From Agrococcus sp. ProA11 (lineage in GTDB: Bacteria; Actinomycetota; Actinomycetes; Actinomycetales; Microbacteriaceae): a DNA stretch of 64,000 nt. Position numbers and translations under genes: made by a program. Below the pieces are notes generated by a model that was given only the letters and a program-made list of their open reading frames with translations, did no database searches and was not told the origin of the DNA. The stretch is taken from assembly GCF_039880525.1 (NCBI RefSeq), contig NZ_CP156989.1:1302001-1366000 (forward strand). The letters run 5' to 3'. Of the stretch, positions 10,276 through 22,983 are shown piece after piece (the stretch's first letter is position 1; every line of letters begins with the position of its first letter).

Positions 10276-10832
10276 GTCGCCTGCTCGTCCGCGGCCGGTC
10301 GGTCGCGGTGCTGCTGCTGCTGCTCGCGGCCGCGCTCGGCGTGCTCAGCGCCACCCAGCCGTGGGGGAGCGCGCTGCTCACCGACGGGCGCGCGCTGGCG
10401 GTCACGGGGCAGGAGCTCGCGAGCGGCGTGACGATCATGTCGCTCTCGCTCGCCGTGCTCGCACTCGTGCTGCCGATCGCCGGCATCGCATGGCGCTTCA
10501 TCCTGGGTGCGCTGGCCGCGATCCTGGGAGCCGGGCTCATCGCGCACGTGCTGGGGACCCGCGGCGGCATCCTCGCCGCCCTCGACGCCCGGGTCGCCGA
10601 GGCGACGGGCATCGCGGGCTCGGGACAGGCCGCCGAGATCGTGGAGCTCGCCGTGCACGGCTGGCCCGCCCTCGGCGTCGCGAGCGGCGCGATCGCCATC
10701 GCCGCGGGACTGTGGGTGGGCGGCAGCGCCCGCAGCTGGCCCGCACGCGCCCCGCGGGCCGCGCGCTACGAGCGCACCGGGTCGGGGCTCGCGTGGGACG
10801 CCATGGACGACGGAGAGGATCCGACTCGGTAG
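10272..10832 (+). CDS. Trp biosynthesis-associated membrane protein
   Basis: A 186-residue integral membrane protein with about four hydrophobic segments (near residues 8-28, 54-73, 77-96 and 130-155) and a polar arginine-rich C-terminal tail. The ATQPWG motif after the first helix is typical of the actinobacterial family found between trpE and trpC (TIGR02234-like). Its molecular role is unknown. It begins with GTG overlapping trpE by four bases, so it is translated with trpE. Confidence 0.85.
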   Translation: MSRLLVRGRSVAVLLLLLAAALGVLSATQPWGSALLTDGRALAVTGQELASGVTIMSLSLAVLALVLPIAGIAWRFILGALAAILGAGLIAHVLGTRGGILAALDARVAEATGIAGSGQAAEIVELAVHGWPALGVASGAIAIAAGLWVGGSARSWPARAPRAARYERTGSGLAWDAMDDGEDPTR

Positions 10833-10835
10833 ACT
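10830..10835 (+). promoter_or_regulatory. Possible internal -10 box TAGACT before the HGxxPAAW gene and trpC
   Basis: TAGACT sits on the stop codon of the Trp-associated membrane protein gene, 47 bases before the next start, in a stretch that breaks the otherwise overlapping his-trp run. No convincing -35 is seen. It may give trpCBA some independent transcription. Confidence 0.35.
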
Positions 10836-10882
10836 GGCCACCTGGCGCGTGAGTACGGCCAGAGTTCGACCCGAGGAGCATC

Positions 10883-11149
10883 GTGAACGCACGCAACGGC
10901 ATCAGCGAGGATCACGTGACGGATCTGCACGTGGCCGACTACGACCCGAAGTTCGTCGACCCGGGCCACGGCAACTCGCGCGCCGCATGGATCAGCATCA
11001 TCGTCATGCTGGTGGCCGTCGCCGCCGGCACCCTGTTCTTCTTCCTCGACATGCCCGCGCTCGTGTGGGCGAGCGCCGGCCTGCTGCTCGTCGGCGTGCT
11101 GCTGTGGCCGATCCTCGCGAGGGCCGGCTACGGGCTGCAGGACCACTGA
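10883..11149 (+). CDS. Small two-helix membrane protein, HGxxPAAW type
   Basis: An 88-residue protein with two hydrophobic segments (about residues 37-54 and 58-78) and a short polar N-terminus. H29-W36 reads HGNSRAAW, a variant of the HGxxPAAW motif that names this actinobacterial family; the proline is replaced by arginine. The function is unknown. The GTG start has GAGGAG at good spacing, unlike most genes nearby that start by overlap. It lies two bases before trpC, a place where this family is usually found. Confidence 0.8.
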   Translation: MNARNGISEDHVTDLHVADYDPKFVDPGHGNSRAAWISIIVMLVAVAAGTLFFFLDMPALVWASAGLLLVGVLLWPILARAGYGLQDH

Positions 11150-11151
11150 GC

Positions 11152-11940
11152 GTGCTCGACGCGCTCACCCGGGGCGCGCTCGAGGACGCAGCTCGACGAC
11201 GCGAGAGCCTGCCGCTCGAGCGTCTCGAGTCGCTCGCGCTCGCAGCCCGGCAGCCGATCGACGCCGCCGCCATGCTCGCGACGCCCAAGCCCGGCTCCGA
11301 CGGCCCGCACATCATCGCCGAGGTGAAGCGCGCGAGCCCCTCGAAGGGCCCGCTCGCCGACATCCCCGCGCCCGCCGCACTCGCCGCCAGCTACGAGGCC
11401 GGCGGCGCGAGCGCCATCAGCGTCCTCACCGAGGAGCGGCAGTTCCTCGGCTCGCTCGACGACCTGCGCGCCGTGCGCGACGCCGTGCAGATCCCGGTGC
11501 TGCGCAAGGACTTCATCGCCGACGAGTACCAGCTGCTCGAGGCGCGAGCCTTCGGCGCTGACATGGTGCTGCTGATCGTCGCGTCGCTCGAGCCCGCGAG
11601 GCTCGTGCAGCTGCACGACTTCGCCACCGGACTCGGCCTCTCGGTGCTCGTCGAGGTCCACGACGAGCGCGAGATCGACGCGGCCCTCGCCGCAGACGCG
11701 CGCATCCTGGGCGTCAACACGCGCAACCTCAAGACCTTCACCATGCATCCGGAGCGCTTCGCCGACCTGCGCGCTCGCATCCCCGCCGGCACCGTCGCGG
11801 TCGCCGAGTCGGGAGTGCGAACCGCCGACGATGTGGCTCGCTACCGCCGCGACGGCGCGGACGCGGTGCTCGTCGGGGAGGCGCTCGTCATCGACGGCGA
11901 CCCCGCCGCACGCGTCGCAGAGTTCGGGAGAGCCTCATGA
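11152..11940 (+). CDS. trpC: Indole-3-glycerol phosphate synthase
   Basis: Closes the indole ring from carboxyphenylamino-deoxyribulose phosphate. It is a 262-residue TIM barrel with the catalytic lysines in [13 protein letters not shown] and VLRKDFI and the phosphate-binding NTRNLKTF and VAESGV loops. The GTG start comes two bases after the preceding stop; a long open frame runs upstream but has no family similarity. It is not fused to TrpF: no trpF is present in this cluster, as expected where a HisA-type enzyme does both jobs. The stop overlaps trpB (ATGA). Confidence 0.95.
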   Translation: MLDALTRGALEDAARRRESLPLERLESLALAARQPIDAAAMLATPKPGSDGPHIIAEVKRASPSKGPLADIPAPAALAASYEAGGASAISVLTEERQFLGSLDDLRAVRDAVQIPVLRKDFIADEYQLLEARAFGADMVLLIVASLEPARLVQLHDFATGLGLSVLVEVHDEREIDAALAADARILGVNTRNLKTFTMHPERFADLRARIPAGTVAVAESGVRTADDVARYRRDGADAVLVGEALVIDGDPAARVAEFGRAS

Positions 11941-13160
11941 CCACCCAGCAGCCCACGTCCCTGCGGGGCCACCACGGCCCGTGGTTCGGCGCCTTCGGCG
12001 GGGTGTTCATGCCCGAGCCGCTCATGGCCGCGATCGACGAGCTCGCCGAGTGCTACGAGGCGTGCAAAGCCGACCCCTCCTTCCAGGCGGAGTTCCAGCG
12101 GCTCTCGCGCGACTACACCGGCCGGCCGTCGCTGCTGACCGAGGCCACGCGGCTGAGCGAGATCGCCGGCGCGCGCATCCTGCTCAAGCGGGAGGATCTC
12201 AACCACACCGGCAGCCACAAGATCAACAACGTGCTCGGGCAGGCCCTCGTCGCGCAGCGGCTCGGCAAGACGCGGCTGATCGCCGAGACCGGTGCCGGCC
12301 AGCACGGCGTCGCCACCGCGACCGCAGCAGCGCTGTTCGGCATGGAGTGCGTCGTGTACATGGGCGAGGTCGACACCGAGCGCCAGGCGCTGAACGTCGC
12401 GCGCATGCGACTGCTCGGCGCAACGGTGGTGCCGGTCACGAGCGGATCACGCACCCTGAAGGACGCGATCAACGAGGGCCTGCGCGACTGGGTCGCCAAT
12501 GTCGACTCCACGCACTACCTGATGGGCACGGTCGCGGGCCCGCACCCGTTCCCGGAGATGGTGCGCGACTTCCACAGCGCCATCGGCGAGGAGGCGCGCG
12601 AGCAGACCATCGAGCTCACCGGTGCGCTGCCGGATGCGGTGCTCGCGTGCGTCGGCGGCGGCTCGAACGCCATGGGCATCTTCCACGCCTTCCTCGACGA
12701 CGCCCAGGTGCGACTCATCGGGCTGGAGGCCGCCGGCGACGGTGCCGACACCGAGCGCCACGCGCTCTCCATCGAGCGCGGCACGCCCGGGCTGCTGCAC
12801 GGCATGCGCACCTATCTGCTGCAGGACGACGACGGGCAGACGCTCGAGTCGCACTCCATCTCCGCCGGCCTCGACTACCCGGGCGTCGGTCCCGAGCACG
12901 CGTGGCTGCACGACATCGGCCGCGCCGAGTACCTGCCGGTGAGCGACCGCGAGGCGATGGACGCCTTCCTCGCGCTCACCCGCTCCGAGGGCATCATCCC
13001 CGCCATCGAGTCGGCGCACGCCATCGCCGGTGCGCTCCGCATGGCGAAGGAGCAGCCGGGTGCGACCCTGCTGGTCTCGCTCTCCGGCCGCGGCGACAAG
13101 GACGTGGCGACCGCAGGGCGCTGGTTCGACGTGCTCGACGAGGGAGCGCAGCAGCTGTGA
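11937..13160 (+). CDS. trpB: Tryptophan synthase beta chain
   Basis: Joins indole and serine to make tryptophan, using pyridoxal phosphate. The length is 407 residues. K95 in HTGSHKINN forms the Schiff base with PLP, and GGGSNAMG binds its phosphate. The late motif SGRGDKD is intact. This is the standard TrpB1 form that works with TrpA. It overlaps trpC by ATGA and trpA by GTGA, giving a tight C-B-A coupling. Confidence 0.97.
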   Translation: MTTQQPTSLRGHHGPWFGAFGGVFMPEPLMAAIDELAECYEACKADPSFQAEFQRLSRDYTGRPSLLTEATRLSEIAGARILLKREDLNHTGSHKINNVLGQALVAQRLGKTRLIAETGAGQHGVATATAAALFGMECVVYMGEVDTERQALNVARMRLLGATVVPVTSGSRTLKDAINEGLRDWVANVDSTHYLMGTVAGPHPFPEMVRDFHSAIGEEAREQTIELTGALPDAVLACVGGGSNAMGIFHAFLDDAQVRLIGLEAAGDGADTERHALSIERGTPGLLHGMRTYLLQDDDGQTLESHSISAGLDYPGVGPEHAWLHDIGRAEYLPVSDREAMDAFLALTRSEGIIPAIESAHAIAGALRMAKEQPGATLLVSLSGRGDKDVATAGRWFDVLDEGAQQL

Positions 13161-14035
13161 GCGCCGAGCAGATGAACACCGAGCAGATGAACACCGAGCA
13201 GAAGAGCGTCACCGAGACCGCGATCCGCGCTGCGGGCAACCGCGCCCTGATCGGCTACCTGCCGGTCGGCTATCCCGATCCGGCGACCTGCGTCGAGGCG
13301 GTCGTCGCGCTCGCCGATGCCGGCTTCACGGCCATCGAGCTGGGCGTGCCGTACAGCGATCCCGGCATGGACGGTCCCGTCATCCAGGCCGCCACCCAGG
13401 CGACGCTCGAGCGCGGCTTCCGGCTCGAGGAGCTCTTCGAGACGATCGAGGCGATCACGGCCCGCACCGACATCCCGGTGCTCGTGATGACCTACTGGAA
13501 CCCGGTGCTGCGCTACGGCGTCGACCGCTTCGCCGCGCGCTTCGCCGCCGCCGGGGGAGCAGGACTCATCACTCCCGACCTCACGCCCGAGAACGCCGCC
13601 GAGTGGCTCGCCGCCGCCGAGCGCCACGACCTCGACCGCGTCTTCCTCGCGGCGCCGTCATCGTCGAGCACGCGCCTCGACGCCGTGGTCGAGGCCTCTC
13701 GCGGCTTCGTCTACACCGTCTCGACCATGGGCACCACCGGCACCCGGCAGGACGTCGACCAGGCCGCCCGCGCGCTCGCGGACCGCATCGCCACCCATGC
13801 GGATGCGCTGGGTCGCGAGACCCTGCGCTGCGTCGGGGTGGGCATCTCGACGCCCGAGCACGTGCGGCAGGTCCTCGACTACGCCGACGGCGCCATCGTC
13901 GGCTCCGCCCTCGTGCGCGCGCTCGGCTCCGGCGGCGTGCCCGCGCTGCGCGACCTCGCCGCCTCGCTCGCGCTGGGTACACTCGACGGCGGCCCTGCGA
14001 CGCCGGCACCAGATGAGAAGGGCATTCCCGCGTGA
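13157..14035 (+). CDS. trpA: Tryptophan synthase alpha chain
   Basis: Splits indole-glycerol phosphate and passes indole to TrpB. The 292 residues have catalytic E61 and D72 in [14 protein letters not shown]. The GTG start is chosen for its four-base overlap with trpB and the GAGGGAG about ten bases upstream. The first 17 residues are not conserved and contain a small repeat (MNTEQ twice), which creates two further in-frame ATG codons at 13172 and 13187; either could also initiate. The stop overlaps the lgt GTG. Confidence 0.94.
   Translation: MSAEQMNTEQMNTEQKSVTETAIRAAGNRALIGYLPVGYPDPATCVEAVVALADAGFTAIELGVPYSDPGMDGPVIQAATQATLERGFRLEELFETIEAITARTDIPVLVMTYWNPVLRYGVDRFAARFAAAGGAGLITPDLTPENAAEWLAAAERHDLDRVFLAAPSSSSTRLDAVVEASRGFVYTVSTMGTTGTRQDVDQAARALADRIATHADALGRETLRCVGVGISTPEHVRQVLDYADGAIVGSALVRALGSGGVPALRDLAASLALGTLDGGPATPAPDEKGIPA
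13166..13204 (+). repeat. 15-base tandem repeat in the 5' end of trpA
   Basis: The unit GAGCAGATGAACACC occurs twice in a row (13166-13180, 13181-13195) and is followed by a partial third copy to 13204. Being a multiple of three it keeps the frame and only lengthens the unconserved N-terminal tail. Confidence 0.8.
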
Positions 14036-15222
14036 TCAGCCAGTCCGGAGCATCACTGCTCCAGAGCATCCCCAGCCCGAGCCCCGAGTGGCAGCAGCTG
14101 GCCATCGGTCAGTGGCTCGAATCGATCGGCGTGATGCCCCTCATCCAGGGATCCGTGCTCGGCGCGGTGGTCTTCGGCCTCGTGCTCGGCGCCGTGATCG
14201 CGGTCGTCGTGATCGCCGGCTGGCTCCTCTCCGGGTCGCTGACGCGCAAGGACGCCGGCTGGACGCTGCTGATGAGCCTGCTGTTCGGCGTCGCGGTGGG
14301 CTTCCTGCTGCGCATCGTCGGGCCGACCTGGGGCATCCAGACCTACGCGCTGTGCATCCTGGCCGGCATCGTCGCGGCGACGCTGCTGACCGGCTACCGG
14401 CTGCGGCAGCGCGGCGTTGACGCCGGCTACGTGATCGACATCGCCGTGTGGGCCGTGCTGCTCGGCATCGCCGCGGCGCGGCTCTTCCACGTCGTCACCC
14501 ACCCGGACGACTACTTCGGCCCCGGCCGCGACCCGATGACCGCGTTCTACATCTGGGAGGGCGGCATCGCGATCTTCGGCTCCCTCATCGGCGGCGCGAT
14601 CGGCATCTGGATCGGGTGCCGCATGTCGGGCCTGCGCTTCACCACCTTCGTCGACGCGCTGGCGCCCGGGCTGCTGCTCGCGCAGGCCTTCGGCCGCCTC
14701 GGCAACTGGTTCAACCACGAGCTCTTCGGCCAGCCGACGAGCCTGCCGTGGGGCCTCGAGATCGAGGAGACCAACGCGGCGTTCCCCGTCGGGCTGCCGG
14801 TCGAGACGCTCTTCCACCCCACCTTCGCGTACGAGATCGTCTGGAACGTGCTGGGTGCGGTGCTGCTGCTCTGGCTCGACCGCAAGCGGGATGTGCAGTG
14901 GGGTCGCCTGATCGCGCTCTACCTCATCTGGTACGGCCTCGGCCGGTCGGTGTTCGAGACCATCCGCCTCGACCCGTCGGAGCTCATCTTCGGCATCCGC
15001 ACCAACGTCTGGATGGCCTTCCTCGCCATCGCGATCGGTGTGGTCGTGTGGATCGTGCAGACCCGTCGGCACCCGGGCCTGGAGCCGTCACCGTGGATGC
15101 CCGGCCGCGAGCCCGGTGCCGACGAGGGCGTAGACTCGGATCGCTATACCGACCTCCCCGAGTCCCGCACCCAGGATGACGCCGAGGCCACCGCCGCAGA
15201 ACCCGCGGCCGCAACCAGGTAG
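14032..15222 (+). CDS. lgt: Prolipoprotein diacylglyceryl transferase with extra N-terminal membrane segments
   Basis: Adds a diacylglyceryl group to the cysteine of lipoprotein precursors at the cytoplasmic membrane. The family signature [13 protein letters not shown] (about residues 222-234) and HPTFAYE are clear. The N-terminus starts as usual ([15 protein letters not shown]), but about 75 residues with two hydrophobic segments (about 42-67 and 77-96) come before the expected [11 protein letters not shown]. At 396 residues it is therefore long; the last 50 residues are a polar tail. The site of E. coli H103 is phenylalanine here (EGGIAIFG). The GTG start overlaps trpA. Confidence 0.92.
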   Translation: MISQSGASLLQSIPSPSPEWQQLAIGQWLESIGVMPLIQGSVLGAVVFGLVLGAVIAVVVIAGWLLSGSLTRKDAGWTLLMSLLFGVAVGFLLRIVGPTWGIQTYALCILAGIVAATLLTGYRLRQRGVDAGYVIDIAVWAVLLGIAAARLFHVVTHPDDYFGPGRDPMTAFYIWEGGIAIFGSLIGGAIGIWIGCRMSGLRFTTFVDALAPGLLLAQAFGRLGNWFNHELFGQPTSLPWGLEIEETNAAFPVGLPVETLFHPTFAYEIVWNVLGAVLLLWLDRKRDVQWGRLIALYLIWYGLGRSVFETIRLDPSELIFGIRTNVWMAFLAIAIGVVVWIVQTRRHPGLEPSPWMPGREPGADEGVDSDRYTDLPESRTQDDAEATAAEPAAATR

Positions 15223-15296
15223 ATCTGCGCTCGTCTGAGCGCTTGCGGGCCGACGGTGTCCCGCTCCGACCGCAGGCACGACAGCACAGGAGCACC

Positions 15297-18200
15297 ATGC
15301 GCACGATCAACGATCGCTCGAACGGAGCCTTCACCTCGCGGGACCTCGGCCTGCCAGCGGCCGAGGGGCTCTACGACCCGCGGCACGAGCGCGATTCGTG
15401 CGGCCTGGCGATGGTCGCGACGACCCGTGGGACGGCGGGCCACGACATCGTCGCGCTGGCGCTGGACGCGCTGCGCAACCTCGAGCACCGCGGCGCGGTC
15501 GGCTCGGATGCGGGCACCGGCGATGGCGCGGGCATCCTGACGCAGATGCCCGACGGCTTCCTGCGGGCAGTGGTGGACTTCGAGCTGCCGCAGCCGGGCG
15601 CCTACGCCGCGGGCCTCGCGTACCTGCCCCTCGACGACGCGGAGCGGGAGCGCGTCAAGGAGCGCATCTGGGAGCTCGCGGGCCAGGAGCGCCTGCGCGT
15701 GCTGGGCTGGCGCGAGGTGCCGACGGCGCCGGATGCGCTCGGCAAGCTCGCCCGCGCGGCGATGCCCGCCATCCACCAGCTCTTCGTGACCGGCGCCAAC
15801 GGCCCGACGAAGGGCATCGAGCTCGATCGGCTCACCTGGCGGCTGCGCAAGCGCATCGAGCGCGAGCTGGGGGAGTACCTGCCCTCGCTGTCGAGCCGCA
15901 CCATCACCTACAAGGGCATGGTGACGACGCTCCAGCTGGAGCCGTTCTACCCCGACCTCTCGGACGAGCGCTTCGAGACGAAGCTCGCGATCGTGCACTC
16001 GCGCTACTCCACCAACACCTTCCCCTCCTGGCCGCTCGCGCAGCCGTTGCGGATGATCGCCCACAACGGCGAGATCAACACCGTCGAGGGCAACCGCAAC
16101 TGGATGGCCGCGCGCGAGTCGCAGCTCGCGAGCGAGGTGCTGGGCGACCTGCGCCCGCTGAAGCCGATCGTGACCCCGGGCCTGAGCGACTCCTCGTCGT
16201 TCGACGAGGTGCTCGAGCTGCTCACCCTCGCGGGCCGCTCGCTGCCGCACGCGATCATGATGATGGTGCCGCCGGCCTGGGAGAACCAGACCGACATGCC
16301 GCAGGATCTGCGCGACTTCGCCGAGTACCACTCGCTGCTCATGGAGCCGTGGGACGGGCCGGCCGCGATCAGCTTCACGGACGGCTCGCTCGTCGGCGCC
16401 ACCCTCGATCGCAACGGCCTGCGCCCCGGGCGCTGGCTGGAGACCGATGACGGCCTCGTCGTGCTGGCCTCGGAGACCGGCGTGCTGCCGATCGACCCGA
16501 GCCGCGTCGTGCGGCGCGGCCGCCTGCAGCCCGGCGTGCTGTTTCTGGTCGACACGGAGGCCGGCCGGGTCGTGCCCGACGAGGAGATCAAGCGCGAGCT
16601 CGCGCAGATGGAGCCGTGGGGCGACTGGCTCGACTCCAGCCGCATCCATCTCGCCGACCTGCCCGAGCGCGAGCACGTCGCGCACACCGCCGCATCCGTC
16701 ACCCGCCGCCAGCGCACCTTCGGGTACACCGAGGAGGAGGTGCGGGTCCTCATCGCGCCGATGGCGAAGAACGGCGCCGAGCCGCTCGGCGCCATGGGCT
16801 CCGACACCCCCGTCGCTGTGCTGGCGGAGCGCCCGCGGCTGCTGTTCGACTACTTCACCCAGGCTTTCGCGCAGGTGACCAACCCGCCGCTCGACTCGCT
16901 GCGGGAATCCATCGTCACGAGCATGACGATGGGCCTGGGCCCGGTCCGCAACCTGCTGACCGCCACGCCCTCGCACGCGAGCCAGATCATCCTCGACTTC
17001 CCGGTGATCGACAACGATGCGCTGGCGAAGATCCGCTCGATCGACCGCACGCCGGGCTCGCGTCGCACCGTGGTCGTGAAGGGGCTGTACCGCGTCGACG
17101 ACGGGCCGGAGGCGATGGAGCAGCGGCTCGACGCGATGTGCCGCGAGGTCGACGAGGCGATCGTCGATGGCGCGCAGTACGTGATCCTGTCGGATCGCGA
17201 CTCCACCGACCAGCTGGCGCCGATCCCGACGCTGCTGATGACGAGCGCGGTGCACCACCACCTCATCAAGGCGTCGACCCGGATGCGGGTCGGCATCGTG
17301 GTGGAGGCCGGCGACGTGCGCGAGGTGCACCACGTGGCGCTGCTGATCGGCTACGGCGCGAGCGCGGTCAACCCGTACCTCGCGATGGAGACCGCCGAGC
17401 AGCTCGCGCTCTCCGGCCAGCTGGGTGCCGACGTCGACACGGCCGTGCGCAACCTCATCACCGCCCTCGGCAAGGGCGTGACGAAGATCATGTCGAAGAT
17501 GGGCATCTCCACCGTCGGCTCCTACGGCGGCGCGCAGGCCTTCGAGGCCGTCGGCCTGTCGCAGGAGCTCGTCGACCGCTACTTCACCGGCACCCACTCG
17601 CCGCTGGGCGGCGTGGGCCTGGACGTGATCGCCGAGGAGAACCGGATGCGGCACCGCTGCGCGTACCCGGATGAGCGAGCGGCGCTCGCGCACGAGCGGC
17701 TGCAGACCGGCGGCGAGTACCAGTGGCGACGCGACGGCGCACCGCACCTGTTCAATCCCGAGACCGTGTTCAAGCTGCAGCACGCGACCCGCACCGGCCG
17801 CTATGAGGTCTTCGAGGACTACACCCGGCTGGTCGACGACCAGGCTGCGCAGCTGCAGACGCTGCGGGGGCTGATGCGACTGCGCACCGACGCGGTGGAG
17901 CCCATCCCCGTCGACGAGGTGGAGCCGGTCTCCGAGATCGTCAAGCGCTTCTCGACCGGCGCGATGAGCTACGGCTCGATCTCGCAGGAGGCGCACGAGA
18001 CGCTCGCGATCGCGATGAACCGGCTGGGCGGCAAGTCCAACACCGGCGAGGGCGGCGAGGATGTCGACCGGCTGCTCGATCCCGAGCGGCGCAGCGCCAT
18101 CAAGCAGGTCGCATCCGGGCGCTTCGGCGTCACGAGCATGTACCTCACGCATGCCGACGACATCCAGATCAAGATGGCGCAGGGCGCCAAGCCCGGCGAG

Positions 18201-19854
18201 GGCGGGCAGCTGCCGCCGGGGAAGGTCTACCCGTGGGTCGCGCGCACGCGGCACGCGACCGCCGGCGTCGGCCTCATCTCGCCGCCGCCGCACCACGACA
18301 TCTACTCGATCGAGGATCTCAAGCAGCTGATCTTCGATCTCAAGCGGGCCAACACCGCCGCGCGCGTGCACGTCAAGCTCGTCTCGCAGTCGGGCATCGG
18401 CGCGGTCGCGGCCGGCGTGGCGAAGGCGAAGGCCGACGTGGTGCTCGTCTCCGGCCATGACGGGGGCACGGGCGCGAGCCCGCTGAACTCGCTCAAGCAC
18501 GCGGGCACGCCGTGGGAGATCGGCCTCGCCGAGACCCAGCACACGCTGATGGTGAACGGGCTGCGCGAGCGGGTGAGCGTGCAGGTCGACGGCCAGCTGA
18601 AAACCGGCCGCGACGTCATCATCGGTGCACTGCTGGGCGCAGAGGAGTTCGGCTTCGCGACGGCACCGCTGGTCGTCTCCGGCTGCATCATGATGCGCGT
18701 GTGCCACCTCGACACCTGCCCGGTCGGGGTCGCGACGCAGAACCCGGTGCTGCGACAGCGCTTCACGGGCAAGCCCGAGTTCGTCGTGCAGTTCTTCGAG
18801 TTCCTGGCGCAGCAGGTGCGCGAGCAGCTCGCGCAGCTCGGGCTGCGCTCGCTCGACGAGGCGATCGGCCGCTCCGACCTGCTCGACATCGACCCGGCCA
18901 TCCAGCACTGGAAGGCCGAGGGGCTCGACCTCACACCCGTGCTCACGCGACCGACGAGCGCCCAGGGCGCGCCGCGTCGCACGACCGACCAGGACCACGA
19001 GCTCGAGCAGCAGCTCGACACGCGGCTGCTGCCCGACCTCGAGCGGGCGCTCGACGCGGGCGAGCGCCTGGTGCTCGACATGGAGATCGCGAACACCGAT
19101 CGCGCGGTCGGCACCATGCTCGGCAACGCCATCACGCGCCGCGCCGGCGAGGCAGGGCTCGAACCCGGCACGATCGACCTCACGCTCCGCGGCTCCGCGG
19201 GTCAGTCGCTCGGCGCCTTCGTGCCCCGCGGCATCGCGCTGCGCCTGCATGGCGACGCCAACGACTACGTGGGCAAGGGGCTCTCCGGCGGGCTCATCAC
19301 CGTGCGGCCGCCCACGGGCGCCGCGCTCGTGGCCGAGCACAACGTCATCGCCGGCAACGTGATCGGCTACGGCGCCACGAGCGGCGAGCTCTACCTGCGC
19401 GGCGTCGTGGGCGAGCGCTTCCTGGTGCGCAACTCTGGCGCGACCGCCGTGTGCGAGGGCGTCGGCGACCACGCGCTCGAGTACATGACCGGCGGCATCG
19501 CCGTAATCCTCGGCGACACCGGCCGCAACATCGGCGCCGGCATGTCCGGCGGCTGCGCCTACATCCTCGACCTCGACCCGCTGCTGCTCAACCAGGACTC
19601 CTTCCACCAGGGGGAGCTGCGCATCGACCGGCTCAGCGACGAGGACACGATCGAGCTGCGCGCGATCCTCGAGCGCCATCGGGAGCTGACCGGTTCGGTC
19701 GTCGCCGAGCGGCTGCTCGCCGGGGACCTCTCGCGCGTCTCGAAGCTCGTGCCGCGCGACTGGGCGATGGTGCGCGACATCCGTCTCGACGCCGAGCAGC
19801 AGGGCGTCGATCCCGACTCCGACAACATCTGGCGCAAGATCCTGGAGGTGACCG

Positions 19855-19862
<8 letters not shown>
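15297..19862 (+). CDS. gltB: Glutamate synthase (NADPH) large subunit
   Basis: Makes two glutamates from glutamine and 2-oxoglutarate. The 1521 residues have the four usual parts: N-terminal glutaminase, central, FMN-binding synthase, and C-terminal beta-helix (GXGXG) domains. C35 in ERDSCGLAM is the glutaminase nucleophile, exposed after removal of a 34-residue propeptide. The 3Fe-4S cysteines are in [15 protein letters not shown]. The start is ATG 15297 after AGGAG; a longer frame upstream is unconserved. gltD overlaps its end by eight bases. Confidence 0.97.
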
Positions 19863-21306
<1,444 letters not shown>

Positions 21307-21401
21307 TGCAGCTGCCCGTGCCAGTCGCGGGCAACAGTGACAGGATGGAACCGTTCGTGCCGATCCCACCCAGGCGGCGCGATGACGAAAGCGAGTGACT
21401 T

Positions 21402-22892
21402 GTGAGAAGAGCCAAGATCGTCGCGACGTGGGGGCCGGCCCTCGCCGGCTACGAGAACACGAAGGCCGCGATCGCGGCCGGTGTGAACGTCGCGCGCATG
21501 AACCTCAGCCACGGAGACCGAAGCGTGCACGAGGAGGTGTACGCCAACATCAGGCGCGCCTCCGACGAGCTGCAGATGCCCGTCGGCATCCTGGTCGACC
21601 TGCAGGGCCCGAAGATCCGTCTGGGCAAGATCCCCGGCGGACCGTTCGACCTCGCGCAGGGCGATCGCTTCACGATCACCACCGACGACATCGAGGGTGA
21701 CGGGCAGCGCGCCGGCACGACGTTCGCGGGCCTGCCCGCCGACGTGCAGCCGGGCGATCCGCTGCTGATCGATGACGGACGCATCAGCCTGCGCGCGGTC
21801 GAGGTCACCGAGACCGACGTGATCACCGAGGTGGTCGTGGGCGGCGCGGTGAGCTCCAACAAGGGCATCAACCTGCCCGGCGTGGCCGTCAACGTGCCCG
21901 CGCTGAGCGAGAAGGACGAGTCCGACCTGCGCTGGGCGCTGGATCTGGGCGCCGACATCATCGCGCTGTCGTTCGTGCGCGACGCCAAGGACATCGAGCG
22001 CGTGCACGAGATCATGGCGGAGGAGGGCAGGAAGCTGCCCGTCGTCGCGAAGATCGAAAAGCCGCAGGCGGTCGAGAACCTCGCCGACATCATCGATGCG
22101 TTCGACGCCATCATGGTCGCCCGCGGCGACCTCGGCGTGGAGCTGCCGCTCGAGCAGGTGCCGCTGGTGCAGAAGCGCGCGGTCGAGATGGCCCGGCGCT
22201 GGGCGAAGCCCGTGATCGTCGCCACGCAGGTGCTCGAGTCGATGATCGACAGCCCGCGCCCCACCCGCGCGGAGGCGAGCGACTGCGCCAACGCCATCCT
22301 GGACGGTGCGGATGCGGTCATGCTCTCGGGCGAGACGAGCGTCGGCAAGCACGCCGTCACGACCATCGAGACGATGGCGCGCATCATCGAGGTCGCGGAG
22401 GAAGAGGGTCTCGGGCGCATCGCACCGCTCGGCACCAAGCCGCGAACGCAGGGCGGCGCGATCACCCTGGCAGCGCTGGAGGTCGCCGAGTTCGTCGAGG
22501 CGAAGGCGATCGTCGTCTTCACCGAGTCGGGCGACTCCGCGCGCCGCATGTCGCGGCTGCGGCCGGCCATGCCGATGTTCGGCTTCACGCCGGATCCGGA
22601 GATCGAGTGCCGCATGCAGCTCATCTGGGGCATGCACACGCACCTGGTCGACCGCGTCACGCACACCGACGACATGATCGCGCAGGTCGACGGCATCCTG
22701 ATCGGCAAGCAGATGGCGGCGCCGGGGGACAAGGTGGTCGTCATCTCCGGCATGCCGCCCGGCATCTCCGGCTCCACGAACGACTTGCGCGTGCACCGCG
22801 TGGGCGACGTGCAGGCGGAGGCGGCGCCGGCGTATCACGGCAAGCGCCGCATCGAGGTCGTCCACTCGGTCCCGTCGCCCGACGAGGACTGA
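21402..22892 (+). CDS. pyk: Pyruvate kinase
   Basis: Last step of glycolysis: phosphoenolpyruvate plus ADP gives pyruvate plus ATP. The 496 residues show R32-N34-S36 in ARMNLSHGD, DLQGPKIR, the metal-binding VARGDLGVELP and the ATQVLESM region, followed by the C-terminal allosteric domain. The start is GTG 21402, giving MRRAKIVATWGPA as in relatives. No strong ribosome-binding site is visible. It stands 95 bases after gltD and is probably its own unit or a weak read-through partner. Confidence 0.96.
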   Translation: MRRAKIVATWGPALAGYENTKAAIAAGVNVARMNLSHGDRSVHEEVYANIRRASDELQMPVGILVDLQGPKIRLGKIPGGPFDLAQGDRFTITTDDIEGDGQRAGTTFAGLPADVQPGDPLLIDDGRISLRAVEVTETDVITEVVVGGAVSSNKGINLPGVAVNVPALSEKDESDLRWALDLGADIIALSFVRDAKDIERVHEIMAEEGRKLPVVAKIEKPQAVENLADIIDAFDAIMVARGDLGVELPLEQVPLVQKRAVEMARRWAKPVIVATQVLESMIDSPRPTRAEASDCANAILDGADAVMLSGETSVGKHAVTTIETMARIIEVAEEEGLGRIAPLGTKPRTQGGAITLAALEVAEFVEAKAIVVFTESGDSARRMSRLRPAMPMFGFTPDPEIECRMQLIWGMHTHLVDRVTHTDDMIAQVDGILIGKQMAAPGDKVVVISGMPPGISGSTNDLRVHRVGDVQAEAAPAYHGKRRIEVVHSVPSPDED

Positions 22893-22948
22893 CGACCGCT
22901 CGTCGGTCGAGGAGCGTGCCTGCGCACCCGGTGCCCGTCACGAGACCA

Positions 22949-22976
22949 GCGGCCCGTCCCGATCGGGGCGGGCCGC
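22949..22976 (+). terminator. Hairpin between pyk and tRNA-Leu, probably bidirectional
   Basis: GCGGCCCGTCCC, a GATC loop, then GGGGCGGGCCGC form a 12-pair stem with one G-T pair. There is no T-run on the + strand. It comes 57 bases after the pyk stop and only seven bases beyond the 3' end of the opposing tRNA gene, so it could stop both transcripts. Confidence 0.65.
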
Positions 22977-22983
22977 ACTCGCG

